Translations under genes and position numbers: made by a program
The notes under the pieces: model-generated
Databases searched by the model: none
Seen by the model: the letters and a program-made list of their open reading frames with translations, nothing else
Told to the model about the DNA's origin: nothing
Source: an uncultured Pelagibacteraceae bacterium
Lineage (GTDB): Bacteria > Pseudomonadota > Alphaproteobacteria > Pelagibacterales > Pelagibacteraceae
Assembly (NCBI GenBank): GCA_902546765.1
Contig: CACCLG010000009.1
Location: forward strand, 1-44,247
Direction of reading: 5' to 3'
Length of the DNA stretch: 44,247 bases
Shown: in pieces, positions 1 to 8,119 of the stretch
Position numbering within the stretch: the stretch's first letter is position 1
Layout: the number at the start of each line of letters is the position of its first letter

Positions 1-1
1 T

Positions 2-739
2 ATACTACCAGATTGGATTGCAGATGTTTTACCTGGAGAGTATCCAGTTCATACTAAAGATGGAATTGTAAAGGAAAATTTTAAAAGTAAAGTATTAAAA
101 CTAGTAACAGGTGATTTTAAATTATTTAAAGTTCCTGTTCCGTATGGACATATTTGGGACTCTTTTTTAAGAGTATTTTTAGGATTAGTTTTTGGAATTA
201 TAATAGGAGTGCCTTTAGGTTTGTTTATGGGGCTAAACAGATTTGCTAAAGGATTTTTTGATCCATTAATTGAATTATATAGACCTGTACCTCCTTTAGC
301 CTGGGCACCTTTGATAATTTCAGTTTTGGGAATTGATAATACTGGTAAAGTTTTTCTATTATTTATGGTTTCATTATCGATAATGATAATATCAGCTAGA
401 GCTGGGGCATCAGGTACTCAGTTATCAAAAATTCATGCAGCACACTCATTAGGTGCCTCTAAAAAACAAATTTTAAGACATGTTATTTTCCCTAATTCTC
501 TTCCTGAAATATTAACCGGTATAAGAGTTGCTGTTGGTATGTGTTGGGGTACTTTAGTGGCTGCAGAGTTTTTAGCTGGCACAACAGGTATTGGTTTTGT
601 TGAAAACGTTGCTAAAAAGTACTTTCAGTATGAGGTAATTTGGATCACAATATTTATAATGGGAATGTTAGGTCTTTTGTTTGATATTACTCTTAGAAAA
701 ATTATCGATAAAACTATACCTTGGAGAGGTAAAGGCTAA
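2..739 (+). CDS. ABC transporter permease, TauC/SsuC type (5' truncated by window edge)
   Basis: This is the inner-membrane permease subunit of an ABC importer of the nitrate/sulfonate/taurine (TauC/SsuC) family. The frame is open from base 2 to the stop, so the true start lies left of the window. The visible 245 residues contain several hydrophobic membrane segments and the cytoplasmic EAA-type loop that contacts the ATPase (AAHSLGASKKQILRHVIFP), followed by a G-I-R-V-A-V-G segment typical of the family. A binding protein and an ATPase should lie to the left, outside the window. The neighbouring LDH2-, Pta- and HpsN-like genes suggest an organosulfonate substrate such as taurine or dihydroxypropanesulfonate. 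The family is certain; the substrate is inferred. Confidence 0.88.
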   Translation: MLPDWIADVLPGEYPVHTKDGIVKENFKSKVLKLVTGDFKLFKVPVPYGHIWDSFLRVFLGLVFGIIIGVPLGLFMGLNRFAKGFFDPLIELYRPVPPLAWAPLIISVLGIDNTGKVFLLFMVSLSIMIISARAGASGTQLSKIHAAHSLGASKKQILRHVIFPNSLPEILTGIRVAVGMCWGTLVAAEFLAGTTGIGFVENVAKKYFQYEVIWITIFIMGMLGLLFDITLRKIIDKTIPWRGKG

Positions 740-757
740 TTTCAACCCATAAACTTA

Positions 758-982
758 ATGAATAAAAATAAAATATTAGAGTGGACAGGCGTTATAACTG
801 CTATTGTTTATTCACTACTAGTTGCCTTAAACATTGGTGCTGAATTTTTAGGTTTTGCATTATTATTAATTTCTGCAATTTTAATTGGTTTGTGGGCATA
901 TTTAGGAAATCATAGAGGGATTTTGCTACTTCAAATTTTTTATGCCACAGCTGGTATCATTGGAATGTTTAGATGGTTTTAA
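758..982 (+). CDS. small membrane protein of unknown function
   Basis: This 74-residue protein is almost entirely hydrophobic, with about three membrane-spanning segments after a short N-terminal MNKNK. It lies 18 bases after the ABC permease. Its stop codon shares bases with the next start (TAATG at 980-984), which indicates translational coupling within the sulfonate operon. I do not recognise a named family with certainty. Its position between a permease and a dehydrogenase suggests an accessory membrane component or a co-regulated orphan. Confidence 0.75.
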   Translation: MNKNKILEWTGVITAIVYSLLVALNIGAEFLGFALLLISAILIGLWAYLGNHRGILLLQIFYATAGIIGMFRWF

Positions 983-1986
983 TGAAAAAAGAAAGGTTAG
1001 AAAAATTACTAACTAAAATATTTCTTAAACATAAATTAAGCAAAGCACATGCAGAGATTTGCTCAGATGCATTAGTTAATGCAGAATTGGTTGGTGCCAC
1101 TGGTCATGGTGTCTCTAGATTAAAAATGTATTGTGACAGAATAAATAAAAAATTAATTAATCCAAAGCCGAAATTTAAATTTAAAAAAATATCTCAATCC
1201 ATAATGCAAATTGATGCTGATGACAGTATTGGTTTTGTAGCTGCTGATATTGGAATTAAAAAAGCAATTGAGAGCGCCAAGAAAACAGGATTAGGTTTGG
1301 TTGGTATAAAAAGAAGTGGTCATTATGGGTTATCAGGATACTATGCAGAACAAGCAGTTAAAAAAAATTTGTTAACATTAATTTTTACTAATGCTCCACC
1401 CGCTATAGCCCCACATGGTGCATTAAAAACTTTGTTTGGAACAAATCCAATTTGTTTTGGAGCACCTACTTCTTCAAAAGTTCCTTTTATTTTAGATACA
1501 TCTATATCAATGATAAATAGAGGAAAAATAAGAGTTGCAGCAAGAACAGGATCTAAAATACCAGAAGGTGTTGCATTAGATAAATATGGAAAACTAACCA
1601 CAGATGCAGCTAAAGCTTTAAAAGGTGTGCAATTGCCTATCGCTGGATTTAGAGGATCAGGTTTAGCATGGATGGTTGATATCTTAAGTGGTGTTTTCAC
1701 TGGAGGAAATCATGGAGGAAAAGTTAAAGATCCATTTGATGATTTTTCAGGTCCTCAAAACATTGGTCATTTATTTATTGTTATGAGGTCAAATTTATTT
1801 GTTAAAAATTTTAACTCAAGAATTAAAGAAAATATAAGAAGAGTTAAAAAACTCCCGAAACTAAAAAATATAAAAGAAATTATGTATCCAGGACAAAATA
1901 AGTTTAACAGATATAAAAAAAATATTAATAAAGAGATTAAAATTACAGATGATATTAAAAAAGATATTGAGAAACTCTTGAATTAA
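982..1986 (+). CDS. LDH2/malate-type NAD(P)-dependent dehydrogenase, possibly sulfolactate dehydrogenase (ComC-like)
   Basis: This is a member of the LDH2/MDH2 oxidoreductase family, which uses a fold unlike classical lactate dehydrogenases. Family landmarks are the N-terminal GHGVSRL segment, SGHYGLSGYYAEQA, the GTNPICFGAPT loop, RGKIRVAARTG and PEGVALDKYGKLTTD. I chose the ATG at 982 (334 aa) because it overlaps the upstream stop in TAATG; an ATG nine bases earlier is less likely. Members oxidise malate, ureidoglycolate or (R)-sulfolactate (ComC/SlcC). Beside a TauC-type permease, a phosphotransacetylase and an HpsN-like enzyme, sulfolactate to sulfopyruvate is the most coherent reaction. 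The family is firm; the substrate is inferred from context. Confidence 0.85.
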   Translation: MKKERLEKLLTKIFLKHKLSKAHAEICSDALVNAELVGATGHGVSRLKMYCDRINKKLINPKPKFKFKKISQSIMQIDADDSIGFVAADIGIKKAIESAKKTGLGLVGIKRSGHYGLSGYYAEQAVKKNLLTLIFTNAPPAIAPHGALKTLFGTNPICFGAPTSSKVPFILDTSISMINRGKIRVAARTGSKIPEGVALDKYGKLTTDAAKALKGVQLPIAGFRGSGLAWMVDILSGVFTGGNHGGKVKDPFDDFSGPQNIGHLFIVMRSNLFVKNFNSRIKENIRRVKKLPKLKNIKEIMYPGQNKFNRYKKNINKEIKITDDIKKDIEKLLN

Positions 1987-2261
1987 GTTGCTACAAAAAA
2001 TAAAACAGCAACAACACTTAGAAATAAACCAGTCAAAACCCTATTTTCTATTTTTTTATTTTTTTCTTGAATTTTAAGTCTGTTATTCAGTTTATTTATA
2101 CAAGTCTTATGTTTGTTTGTTTTATTGTTACTTAACTCAACTTTATTTTGTTCAGCGCTTAATGTTTTTGGATCAGATACGTTAACACCTGATCCATTGG
2201 GGTCAAATTTGGAATTGATTAAAATTTTTGGATTTAATTTTGTTAAAGTCTCAGTACTCAT
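1983..2261 (-). CDS. small tail-anchored hypothetical protein
   Basis: This is a 92-residue protein of no family I recognise. It has a polar N-terminal half rich in Asn, Lys and Ser, a charged helix-prone stretch (about residues 56-72) and one C-terminal hydrophobic segment (VLTGLFLSVVAVLFFVA) that would anchor it in the membrane with the bulk in the cytoplasm. Its stop overlaps the end of the convergent LDH2-family gene by four bases, a packing seen elsewhere in this window. No strong Shine-Dalgarno precedes the start. It could be a lineage-specific orphan; a spurious reading frame is possible but less likely given the clean tail-anchor design. Confidence 0.5.
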   Translation of the reverse strand: MSTETLTKLNPKILINSKFDPNGSGVNVSDPKTLSAEQNKVELSNNKTNKHKTCINKLNNRLKIQEKNKKIENRVLTGLFLSVVAVLFFVAT

Positions 2262-2379
2262 CTTTTTTTATAAACTAATTATAGTCTGAAAGTTTAAAGA
2301 TACTCAATCTTTGACGTCACCAAATTAGGTTTTTTTAACTCAACCTGTTCATTTTGGGTCGCGATCTTTTATTATAGCT

Positions 2380-3228
2380 CTAATTTATCTTTTTTAAAAG
2401 AAGCACAAATATTATAGATGTGACAAACATGATCAAAGCATATGAAGCAGTTGGTATCAAATAAATTATGTCATCAAATATTTGAGTAGATACAAATACT
2501 GCTAAGGTTCCATTTTGAAGTCCACATTCTAATGAAATACATTTTCTTTGTTCAATGCCACTTGCAAAAATTTTAGCAACATAAAATCCTATAACCATCA
2601 TTGTTACATTTAATATCAGAGTGATTATGCCAGCTCTTGATATATAAATAATTATATTGTCCCATTCCTCTAACCAAATAGATATAAAAACTATAATAAA
2701 AAGAGTTAATGAGATTTTTTCAATTAAAGCTGTTCTTTTTATTATAAAATTTTGTGCAAAATTTCTTATTAACATTCCAATTACTACAGGTAATGTTACT
2801 ACCAAAAACATTTTGATTGATATCCCACTCATTGAAATTTCCTTAGATAGGTAATTTATATCAAGTAGGTCAGCAGATTTAATTACGATAAATGGAACAG
2901 TTAAAATACTAAGTAAACTTATTATTGCAGTCAATGAAACAGAAAGAGCGACATCACCATTTGCAAATTTTGTAAGAATATTAGAAGTAACACCTCCTGG
3001 TGCAGCAGCGATTATCATTACTCCTAGAGCTAATGCTGGTTGAACATTTAAAATTTTTATTAAAACAAAAGCAATTATAGGCAGTAATATTACTTGGCAA
3101 ATCAATCCAACTAAAAAATCTTTTGGTTGTTTAATTACTCTTGTAAAATCACTCGATGTAAGACCTAAGCCCAAAGTTAACATAATCAATGCCAGAGCAA
3201 TTGGAGCAATATTTGTTACAACTTCCAT
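2380..3228 (-). CDS. bile acid:sodium symporter (BASS/SBF) family transporter
   Basis: This is a polytopic inner-membrane protein of 282 residues with about nine hydrophobic segments, in the usual length range for bacterial SBF/BASS proteins. The family-typical GVMIIAAAPGGVTSNILTKFANGDVALS region lies near residue 70, and CGLQNGTLAVFV forms the second conserved crossover. Members use the sodium gradient to move organic anions such as bile acids, pyruvate, pantoate or sulfonates. It sits on the opposite strand between the LDH2-family gene and the phosphotransacetylase, so an organic acid or sulfonate substrate is plausible but not shown. It diverges from the next gene over a 65-base promoter gap. 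Confidence 0.85.
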   Translation of the reverse strand: MEVVTNIAPIALALIMLTLGLGLTSSDFTRVIKQPKDFLVGLICQVILLPIIAFVLIKILNVQPALALGVMIIAAAPGGVTSNILTKFANGDVALSVSLTAIISLLSILTVPFIVIKSADLLDINYLSKEISMSGISIKMFLVVTLPVVIGMLIRNFAQNFIIKRTALIEKISLTLFIIVFISIWLEEWDNIIIYISRAGIITLILNVTMMVIGFYVAKIFASGIEQRKCISLECGLQNGTLAVFVSTQIFDDIIYLIPTASYALIMFVTSIIFVLLLKKIN

Positions 3229-3293
3229 ATTTCTGACATTATCAAAAAATAAATGATATGTTAGTTTTATTTAATTTTGATATAAGATTTTAG

Positions 3294-4205
3294 ATGCTTT
3301 CAGACAAACCAACAGTATGTCCAAATAATCTCTTAGACCTTGCTCATCAAAAAAAAGGTATTAAAGTTGCAATAGCAAATGCTGGTAAGACACTGCCAAT
3401 GATTTCAGTAATGGATGCTGTAAAAGAAAAACTGATTGTACCAGTTTTAATTGGTAACGAAACTGAAATTAAAAAAACTGCAGATGATATAAAGTTTGAT
3501 ATATCTGAATATGAAATTATAGACGAACCAGTAGAAAATAATACTGCCAAGATTGCAGCGAAACTTGCCTCAGAAGATAAAATTAAAATAATTGTTAAAG
3601 GACATATTCATACAGATGTTTTGATGAAAGAAGTTTTAAAACGAGAGTATAGTTTGTTAGGCAAAAAAAGGCTTAGTCATATATGGCACATGACATTAGA
3701 AAAAGATGATAAGCCACTTATAATTACAGATGGAGCATTAAATGTTAATCCAAATGTTAAAACTAAAATGCATATTTTAAGAAATGTAATAGATTTTTGT
3801 CATCGAATAAATATTCCAAAACCAAAGATATCAATTTTATCAGCAACTGAAGAAGTATTGGATAGTATGCAAAGTTCTCTTGATGCAAAAGAGATTACAA
3901 ATTTAGCTGAAAAAGAGGGTTTTAATGCTGACATTTTTGGTCCTTTGGCTTTTGATAATAGTATATCTAAAAAGTCAGCTGGTATTAAAGGTATAAAAAA
4001 TATTGTTGCTGGAGATGCAGATGTTTTGCTAGTTCCTAATGTTGAGACTGGAAATGCACTTGTAAAAATGATGATTTATTTTATGGGGGCCTGTGCAGCA
4101 GGTGTCGTAGTTGGAGGTAAAGTTCCAGTTGTAATTACAAGTAGATCAGACGATGCAACAGCTAGATTAGCCTCAATAGCTGCTGCAGTAGTTGCATTAG
4201 ATTAA
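3294..4205 (+). CDS. pta: phosphate acetyltransferase (PTA/PTB family)
   Basis: This enzyme transfers acetyl between acetyl phosphate and CoA. It is 303 residues long and consists of the catalytic PTA/PTB domain only, without the N-terminal DRTGG regions of long Pta enzymes. Visible family motifs are IVKGHIHTDVLMKEVL, the ITDGALNVNPNV strand, LSATEEV and the C-terminal block around DVLLVPNVETGNALVKMM and VVVGGKVPVVITSRSD. In sulfonate degraders a dedicated Pta receives acetyl phosphate from sulfoacetaldehyde acetyltransferase (Xsc). The adjacent permease and HpsN-like gene support that role here. The family is sure; the pathway assignment is inferred. Confidence 0.92.
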   Translation: MLSDKPTVCPNNLLDLAHQKKGIKVAIANAGKTLPMISVMDAVKEKLIVPVLIGNETEIKKTADDIKFDISEYEIIDEPVENNTAKIAAKLASEDKIKIIVKGHIHTDVLMKEVLKREYSLLGKKRLSHIWHMTLEKDDKPLIITDGALNVNPNVKTKMHILRNVIDFCHRINIPKPKISILSATEEVLDSMQSSLDAKEITNLAEKEGFNADIFGPLAFDNSISKKSAGIKGIKNIVAGDADVLLVPNVETGNALVKMMIYFMGACAAGVVVGGKVPVVITSRSDDATARLASIAAAVVALD

Positions 4206-4242
4206 ATTATAAAGATAATTAATAAAAAATATCTTTGTTGAA

Positions 4243-4285
4243 ATGAGTATTTTAATACATTAAATAACTTGATCAAAATACTCAT
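4243..4285. promoter_or_regulatory. 11-bp perfect inverted repeat just upstream of the hpsN-like start
   Basis: The arms ATGAGTATTTT (4243-4253) and AAAATACTCAT (4275-4285) are perfect reverse complements separated by 21 bases. An eight-base palindrome TTGATCAA (4269-4276) overlaps the right arm. The right arm ends two bases before the ATG at 4288. The element could be an operator covering the promoter of the hpsN-like gene, or an RNA hairpin that occludes the ribosome site. Which of these applies cannot be decided from sequence. Confidence 0.55.
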
Positions 4286-4287
4286 CA

Positions 4288-5574
4288 ATGACAATTAAAT
4301 ACCTTAAAAAATCTCCTAAAACATCCTCAACTGATGATAATAAAACGAGAGATATTGTTCAAAATTTACTTAATGACCTAGAGAAATCTAAAGAGGAAGG
4401 TTGTAAAGAATTAACAAAAAAATTTGACAAGTATGATGGTGAAATAATTGTATCCAAAGATAAAATTGAGGAAATAAAAAAAAATTTAGATCAAAAAACA
4501 AAGGATGATATTCAATTTTCTTATGAAAGAGTGAGAAAATTTGCTGAGGCTCAACTTAAAAACTATGGAAACGATTTCGAAGTTGAATTATCTGATGGTT
4601 TGTATGCTGGTCAAAAATTAGTTCCTGTTAATACTGCGGGTTGTTATATTCCAGGTGGAAGATATGCTCATATAGCTTCGGCAGTTATGAGCGTGACGAC
4701 TGCAAAAGTTGCTGGGGTAAAAAACGTAATTGCTTGTAGTCCACCAAAAGCTGAGGTGGGAGCCCACCCCACTATTATATATACTGCTGATTTGTGTGGT
4801 GCAGATGTTATTTTAAATTTAGGCGGAGTTCCTGCTATCGCTGCGATGACATATGGTTTATTTGGTAACGCTCCAGCAGATATTTTAGTTGGTCCAGGCA
4901 ATCAGTTTGTAGCTGAAGCAAAAAGAATTTTATTTGGAAGGGTTGGAATAGATTTATTTGCTGGTCCCACAGAAATTGGAATTATTGCAGATGAAACTGC
5001 TGATCCAGAGATAGTTGCAGTAGACTTAGTTGGGCAAGCTGAACATGGTTACAACTCTCCTTGTTGGTTATACACTACTAGTAAAGAGCTTGCTGAAAAA
5101 GTGATGAAAAGAGTTCCTGAATTAATTTCAGAGTTACCTGAGTTACCAAGAACTAGTGCTGAGGCTGCATGGAAAGATTATGGTGAAGTAATTCTTTGCG
5201 ATACTGACGATGAAATGGTTAAGATAAGTGATGAATATGCTCCAGAGCATCTTGAGGTTCAAACAAAAAATTTAAAATGGTTCCATGACAGACTAACGAA
5301 TTATGGATCTCTATTTGTTGGTGAAGAAACAACAGTAGCATATGGAGACAAATGTTCTGGAACAAATCATATTTTACCAACTAAAGGAGCAGGTAAATAT
5401 ACAGGAGGATTATTCGTTGGAAAATTTATAAAAACACTAAGCTTCCAAAGAATGACAAAAGATTCAACAAAGCTTGTAGGTGCTGCTGCAGCAAGAATTT
5501 CTAGATACGAAGGTATGGAAGCTCATGCACGAACCGGCGATGTGAGATTAAGAAAATACGGATTTTCTAATTAA
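4288..5574 (+). CDS. hpsN: HisD-family dehydrogenase, probable sulfopropanediol 3-dehydrogenase (HpsN-like)
   Basis: This 428-residue zinc- and NAD-dependent enzyme belongs to the histidinol dehydrogenase family. Metal and catalytic positions are visible: Q250 and H253 in GQAEHGYNSP, E320-H321 in YAPEHLEVQ, D354 in AYGDKCSGTNH and H413 in GMEAHAR. The segment QAEHG differs from the QAEHD of true HisD, and the start MTIKYL, the block GQKLVPVNTAGCYIPGG and the end RLRKYGF match the HpsN-like subgroup as I recall it. HpsN oxidises 2,3-dihydroxypropane-1-sulfonate to sulfolactate. The neighbours (LDH2-family dehydrogenase, Pta, sulfonate-type permease) fit that pathway and there are no other his genes beside it. 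Misannotation as histidine biosynthesis is likely in databases. Confidence 0.82.
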   Translation: MTIKYLKKSPKTSSTDDNKTRDIVQNLLNDLEKSKEEGCKELTKKFDKYDGEIIVSKDKIEEIKKNLDQKTKDDIQFSYERVRKFAEAQLKNYGNDFEVELSDGLYAGQKLVPVNTAGCYIPGGRYAHIASAVMSVTTAKVAGVKNVIACSPPKAEVGAHPTIIYTADLCGADVILNLGGVPAIAAMTYGLFGNAPADILVGPGNQFVAEAKRILFGRVGIDLFAGPTEIGIIADETADPEIVAVDLVGQAEHGYNSPCWLYTTSKELAEKVMKRVPELISELPELPRTSAEAAWKDYGEVILCDTDDEMVKISDEYAPEHLEVQTKNLKWFHDRLTNYGSLFVGEETTVAYGDKCSGTNHILPTKGAGKYTGGLFVGKFIKTLSFQRMTKDSTKLVGAAAARISRYEGMEAHARTGDVRLRKYGFSN

Positions 5575-6184
5575 AAAATTTTAAAATTTCAAAAATCACA
5601 TAAATTGAAATTAAGGTCATTATTAAAGAAATAATCCATTTTATTATAACCCAAGCCCTTACGTTATTAAGATATTTTGAAAAATAATTTGCTAAATATC
5701 CCAATAGGTAGAAAAATAAAAAAGAAGCAATAGAACCTCCAATACCAAAATAAATTTTATAATTAATTGGGAAATTTTTTGAAAAATTACCAAGAAAAAA
5801 AACTGTGTCAGAATAAACATGTGGATTTAAATAAGTAAAAGCGAGTGTTTTTAATATAATTTTTTTTCTCTCATCATGTTTCCGATCTTTATCTATTTCT
5901 ATGTTTTTAAATTTTTCTGAAATTTTTGTGTAAATAAAATAAATTAAAAATATTAATAATAAAATATTGAAAACTAATTCAGTTATATCATTAAAAAATG
6001 TTCCAAGATATTGAAATAGAAAAATTCCTAAAAAAATCAAAATTGTATCTGATACTGAACAAATCAAACATATTAGAAAAATATGTTGTTTCTTAATACC
6101 TTGCTCTATTACAAAGATATTTTGTGGTCCTATTGCTAATATTAAACTTAAACTGGTTATAAAACCTAAAATTAAAAAACTCAT
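5567..6184 (-). CDS. LysE/ArgO-family amino-acid exporter
   Basis: This 205-residue inner-membrane protein has about five to six hydrophobic helices. The N-terminal family signature GFITSLSLILAIGPQNIFVIEQGIKK is clear, and FTYLNPHVYSDTVFFLG in the middle matches the second conserved LysE motif with its conserved Asn-Pro. The family exports basic amino acids such as lysine or arginine. Its start overlaps the stop of the upstream MFS gene in ATGA (6181-6184), so the two are co-translated. Its stop overlaps the convergent hpsN-like gene by eight bases. Substrate is not determinable. Confidence 0.9.
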   Translation of the reverse strand: MSFLILGFITSLSLILAIGPQNIFVIEQGIKKQHIFLICLICSVSDTILIFLGIFLFQYLGTFFNDITELVFNILLLIFLIYFIYTKISEKFKNIEIDKDRKHDERKKIILKTLAFTYLNPHVYSDTVFFLGNFSKNFPINYKIYFGIGGSIASFLFFYLLGYLANYFSKYLNNVRAWVIIKWIISLIMTLISIYVIFEILKFFN

Positions 6185-7344
6185 TCTTTTTTATCTGCAT
6201 TAATTATTGATAAAATAATGAGAATTAAAAAAGGAATACAAAATAAGTTAACTGTTTTCCAGCTTACAATAGAAATAAGTATACCGGCTAACAAACTTGC
6301 TAAAGCCATGGAAGAGAAAACTAATAAATCATTAAATCCTTGAGCTTTAAATTTTTCTTCAGGTTTATAAGTTGTGACTAATAAGCTTGTGCCAGATATA
6401 AATAAAAAGTTCCATCCTATACCTAAAAAAATCAGACTTATAAAATAGTTTAAAAAAGATGGTTGAAAGAAAGATAATAAAATTGTGAAAAAATAGAATA
6501 AGACACCTAAATACATCATATTACTATAACCAAACTTTTTGATTAAATTTCCAGTAACTAGCGAAGGTAAAAACATTGCCAAAACATGAAATTGAAGAAC
6601 TATTCCTGTTTTTTCTAAACTTAACTGATGCACAATATGCATACTTATTGGAGTTGCTGTCATTAAAAAAGACATTACTGCATATGCAAATGCAGCAGAG
6701 GTAATTGCTTGTAAAAATTTTGGATCTGAAAAAAATTCTAAATAATTTCTTGAGTTATTTTCCTTATTTGAAACAAAAGAAATTTCTCTAATATCCTTAA
6801 AAAAGAATAATAAAAATGAAGGTATTAATGTTAAAACTGCTAAAGTTAAATATGAACCTACATATAAATAATAACTTACAAAATTTTTAGTATAATTTGC
6901 CAAACCAATTCCAAGAAAAGCAGCAACTATTCCAGCTAACAATAATGATGAAATAGCTTTAGGCGCTTTTTCCTTTTCTACACTTTCTGCTGCAGCAAAA
7001 CGGTATTGATGAGTAAATGCCATTGTGGCACCTAAAATAAATTTAGCAAAACAAAAAATAAAAAAACTCTCTATCATTATTGCATAAGCACCTATCAAAC
7101 AAGAAATTGAACCAGCTACAGAAGCAAAAATAAATCCAAGCCTTCGTCCAATAATGCTCATTATCTTAGCAGCAAAGATTGTAGCTGCTGCTGTTCCAAC
7201 AACATAAATTGATGGAGGGAGTGTAGAAAGTGTTTTTATAGAACTTAAGTCTGATCCAATAATACCACTTATAAAAACTGTAACTGTAGCGGCTGTAAAA
7301 CCAAATACTTGGCTTAAAATAAGTAAGAAAAGATTTCTATTCAT
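6181..7344 (-). CDS. MFS transporter
   Basis: This 387-residue protein has about twelve hydrophobic segments, the standard major-facilitator length. The loop after the second helix carries KIMSIIGRRLGFIFASV, which matches the family's G-x-x-x-D/G-R-x-G-R loop in relaxed form. A long hydrophilic cytoplasmic linker (about residues 185-205, FFFKDIREISFVSNKENNSRN) separates the two six-helix halves. It forms a two-gene unit with the lysE-type gene. Substrate is unknown; drug or metabolite efflux would be typical for this branch. Confidence 0.88.
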   Translation of the reverse strand: MNRNLFLLILSQVFGFTAATVTVFISGIIGSDLSSIKTLSTLPPSIYVVGTAAATIFAAKIMSIIGRRLGFIFASVAGSISCLIGAYAIMIESFFIFCFAKFILGATMAFTHQYRFAAAESVEKEKAPKAISSLLLAGIVAAFLGIGLANYTKNFVSYYLYVGSYLTLAVLTLIPSFLLFFFKDIREISFVSNKENNSRNYLEFFSDPKFLQAITSAAFAYAVMSFLMTATPISMHIVHQLSLEKTGIVLQFHVLAMFLPSLVTGNLIKKFGYSNMMYLGVLFYFFTILLSFFQPSFLNYFISLIFLGIGWNFLFISGTSLLVTTYKPEEKFKAQGFNDLLVFSSMALASLLAGILISIVSWKTVNLFCIPFLILIILSIINADKKE

Positions 7345-7420
7345 CTATAGTGTTATTACTTGCATAAATTAAATTAAAATATAGTTCTACTAATTAATAT
7401 ATATAGATAAATTAGCTTTT

Positions 7421-8119
7421 ATGATTGGTATTCTTGGAGGAATGGGAACGCAGGCAGGTTTAGATTTTTGCAGCAAGCTTGCAAAATTATATAGAGGAAA
7501 ACTGGATCAACAGTACCCTATGTTTATTCTTTACAACAAGTCTAATACACCAAAAAGACCTGAGAACTTGAAAAAATATTACAATGTGCTCAATGAGTTG
7601 ATTAAGGGTTGTAAACTGCTATCCAAAAATAAATGTAAATTTATTGTTATGCCTTGTAACACTGCACATTATTGGCATAAAGATATTCAAAAAAAAATTA
7701 AAATTCCCTTATTAAGCATGCCCAGGGAAGTTTTTAATTATACAAAAAAAACTTGTAAAAAAAATACGAAAATAGGAATCCTTTGTACTGAAGCAACATT
7801 GAAAACAAAAGTTTACCATCAATATTTTGATAAAAAATATGATTTTATAAGTCCAACTAAAAATTTACAAACAAGCTCTGTAAACAAATCTATTAAATAT
7901 GTAAAAATGGGAAAAGTGAAAGAGGCAGAGAAAGCATTAAGACCAGCTGTTAATCAACTAATAAAAAAAAAATGTAAAAAAATTATATTAGGTTGTACAG
8001 AACTTCCTATAGCTTTATTTGCATATAAATCTTTTAAGAAAGCAAAAGACTCTAAGTTGTTTATTGATCCAAATCTTTTATTGGCCCAAGTATGTATGAG
8101 AAAATACAAAAATAACTAA
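7421..8119 (+). CDS. aspartate/glutamate racemase family protein
   Basis: This 232-residue cofactor-independent racemase-family protein opens with the signature MIGILGGMGTQAG. The two catalytic cysteines are present: C79 in VMPCNTAHYW and C192 in ILGCTELPIA. The family racemises aspartate, glutamate or related amino acids through a two-cysteine mechanism. It is divergent from the MFS gene across a 76-base AT-rich gap and its stop overlaps the convergent methyltransferase by four bases. Aspartate racemase is the most likely activity; related hydantoin or maleate enzymes cannot be excluded. Confidence 0.85.
   Translation: MIGILGGMGTQAGLDFCSKLAKLYRGKLDQQYPMFILYNKSNTPKRPENLKKYYNVLNELIKGCKLLSKNKCKFIVMPCNTAHYWHKDIQKKIKIPLLSMPREVFNYTKKTCKKNTKIGILCTEATLKTKVYHQYFDKKYDFISPTKNLQTSSVNKSIKYVKMGKVKEAEKALRPAVNQLIKKKCKKIILGCTELPIALFAYKSFKKAKDSKLFIDPNLLLAQVCMRKYKNN

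Noticed and set aside
2312..2319. TGACGTCA palindrome between the tail-anchored gene and the BASS gene
   Set aside because: A single eight-base palindrome without a second copy or a known bacterial regulator is not evidence of an operator.
4211..4236. Terminator-like stem AAAGATA/TATCTTT after pta
   Set aside because: It has only seven A/T-rich pairs, a twelve-base loop and no T-run, so it is too weak to call.
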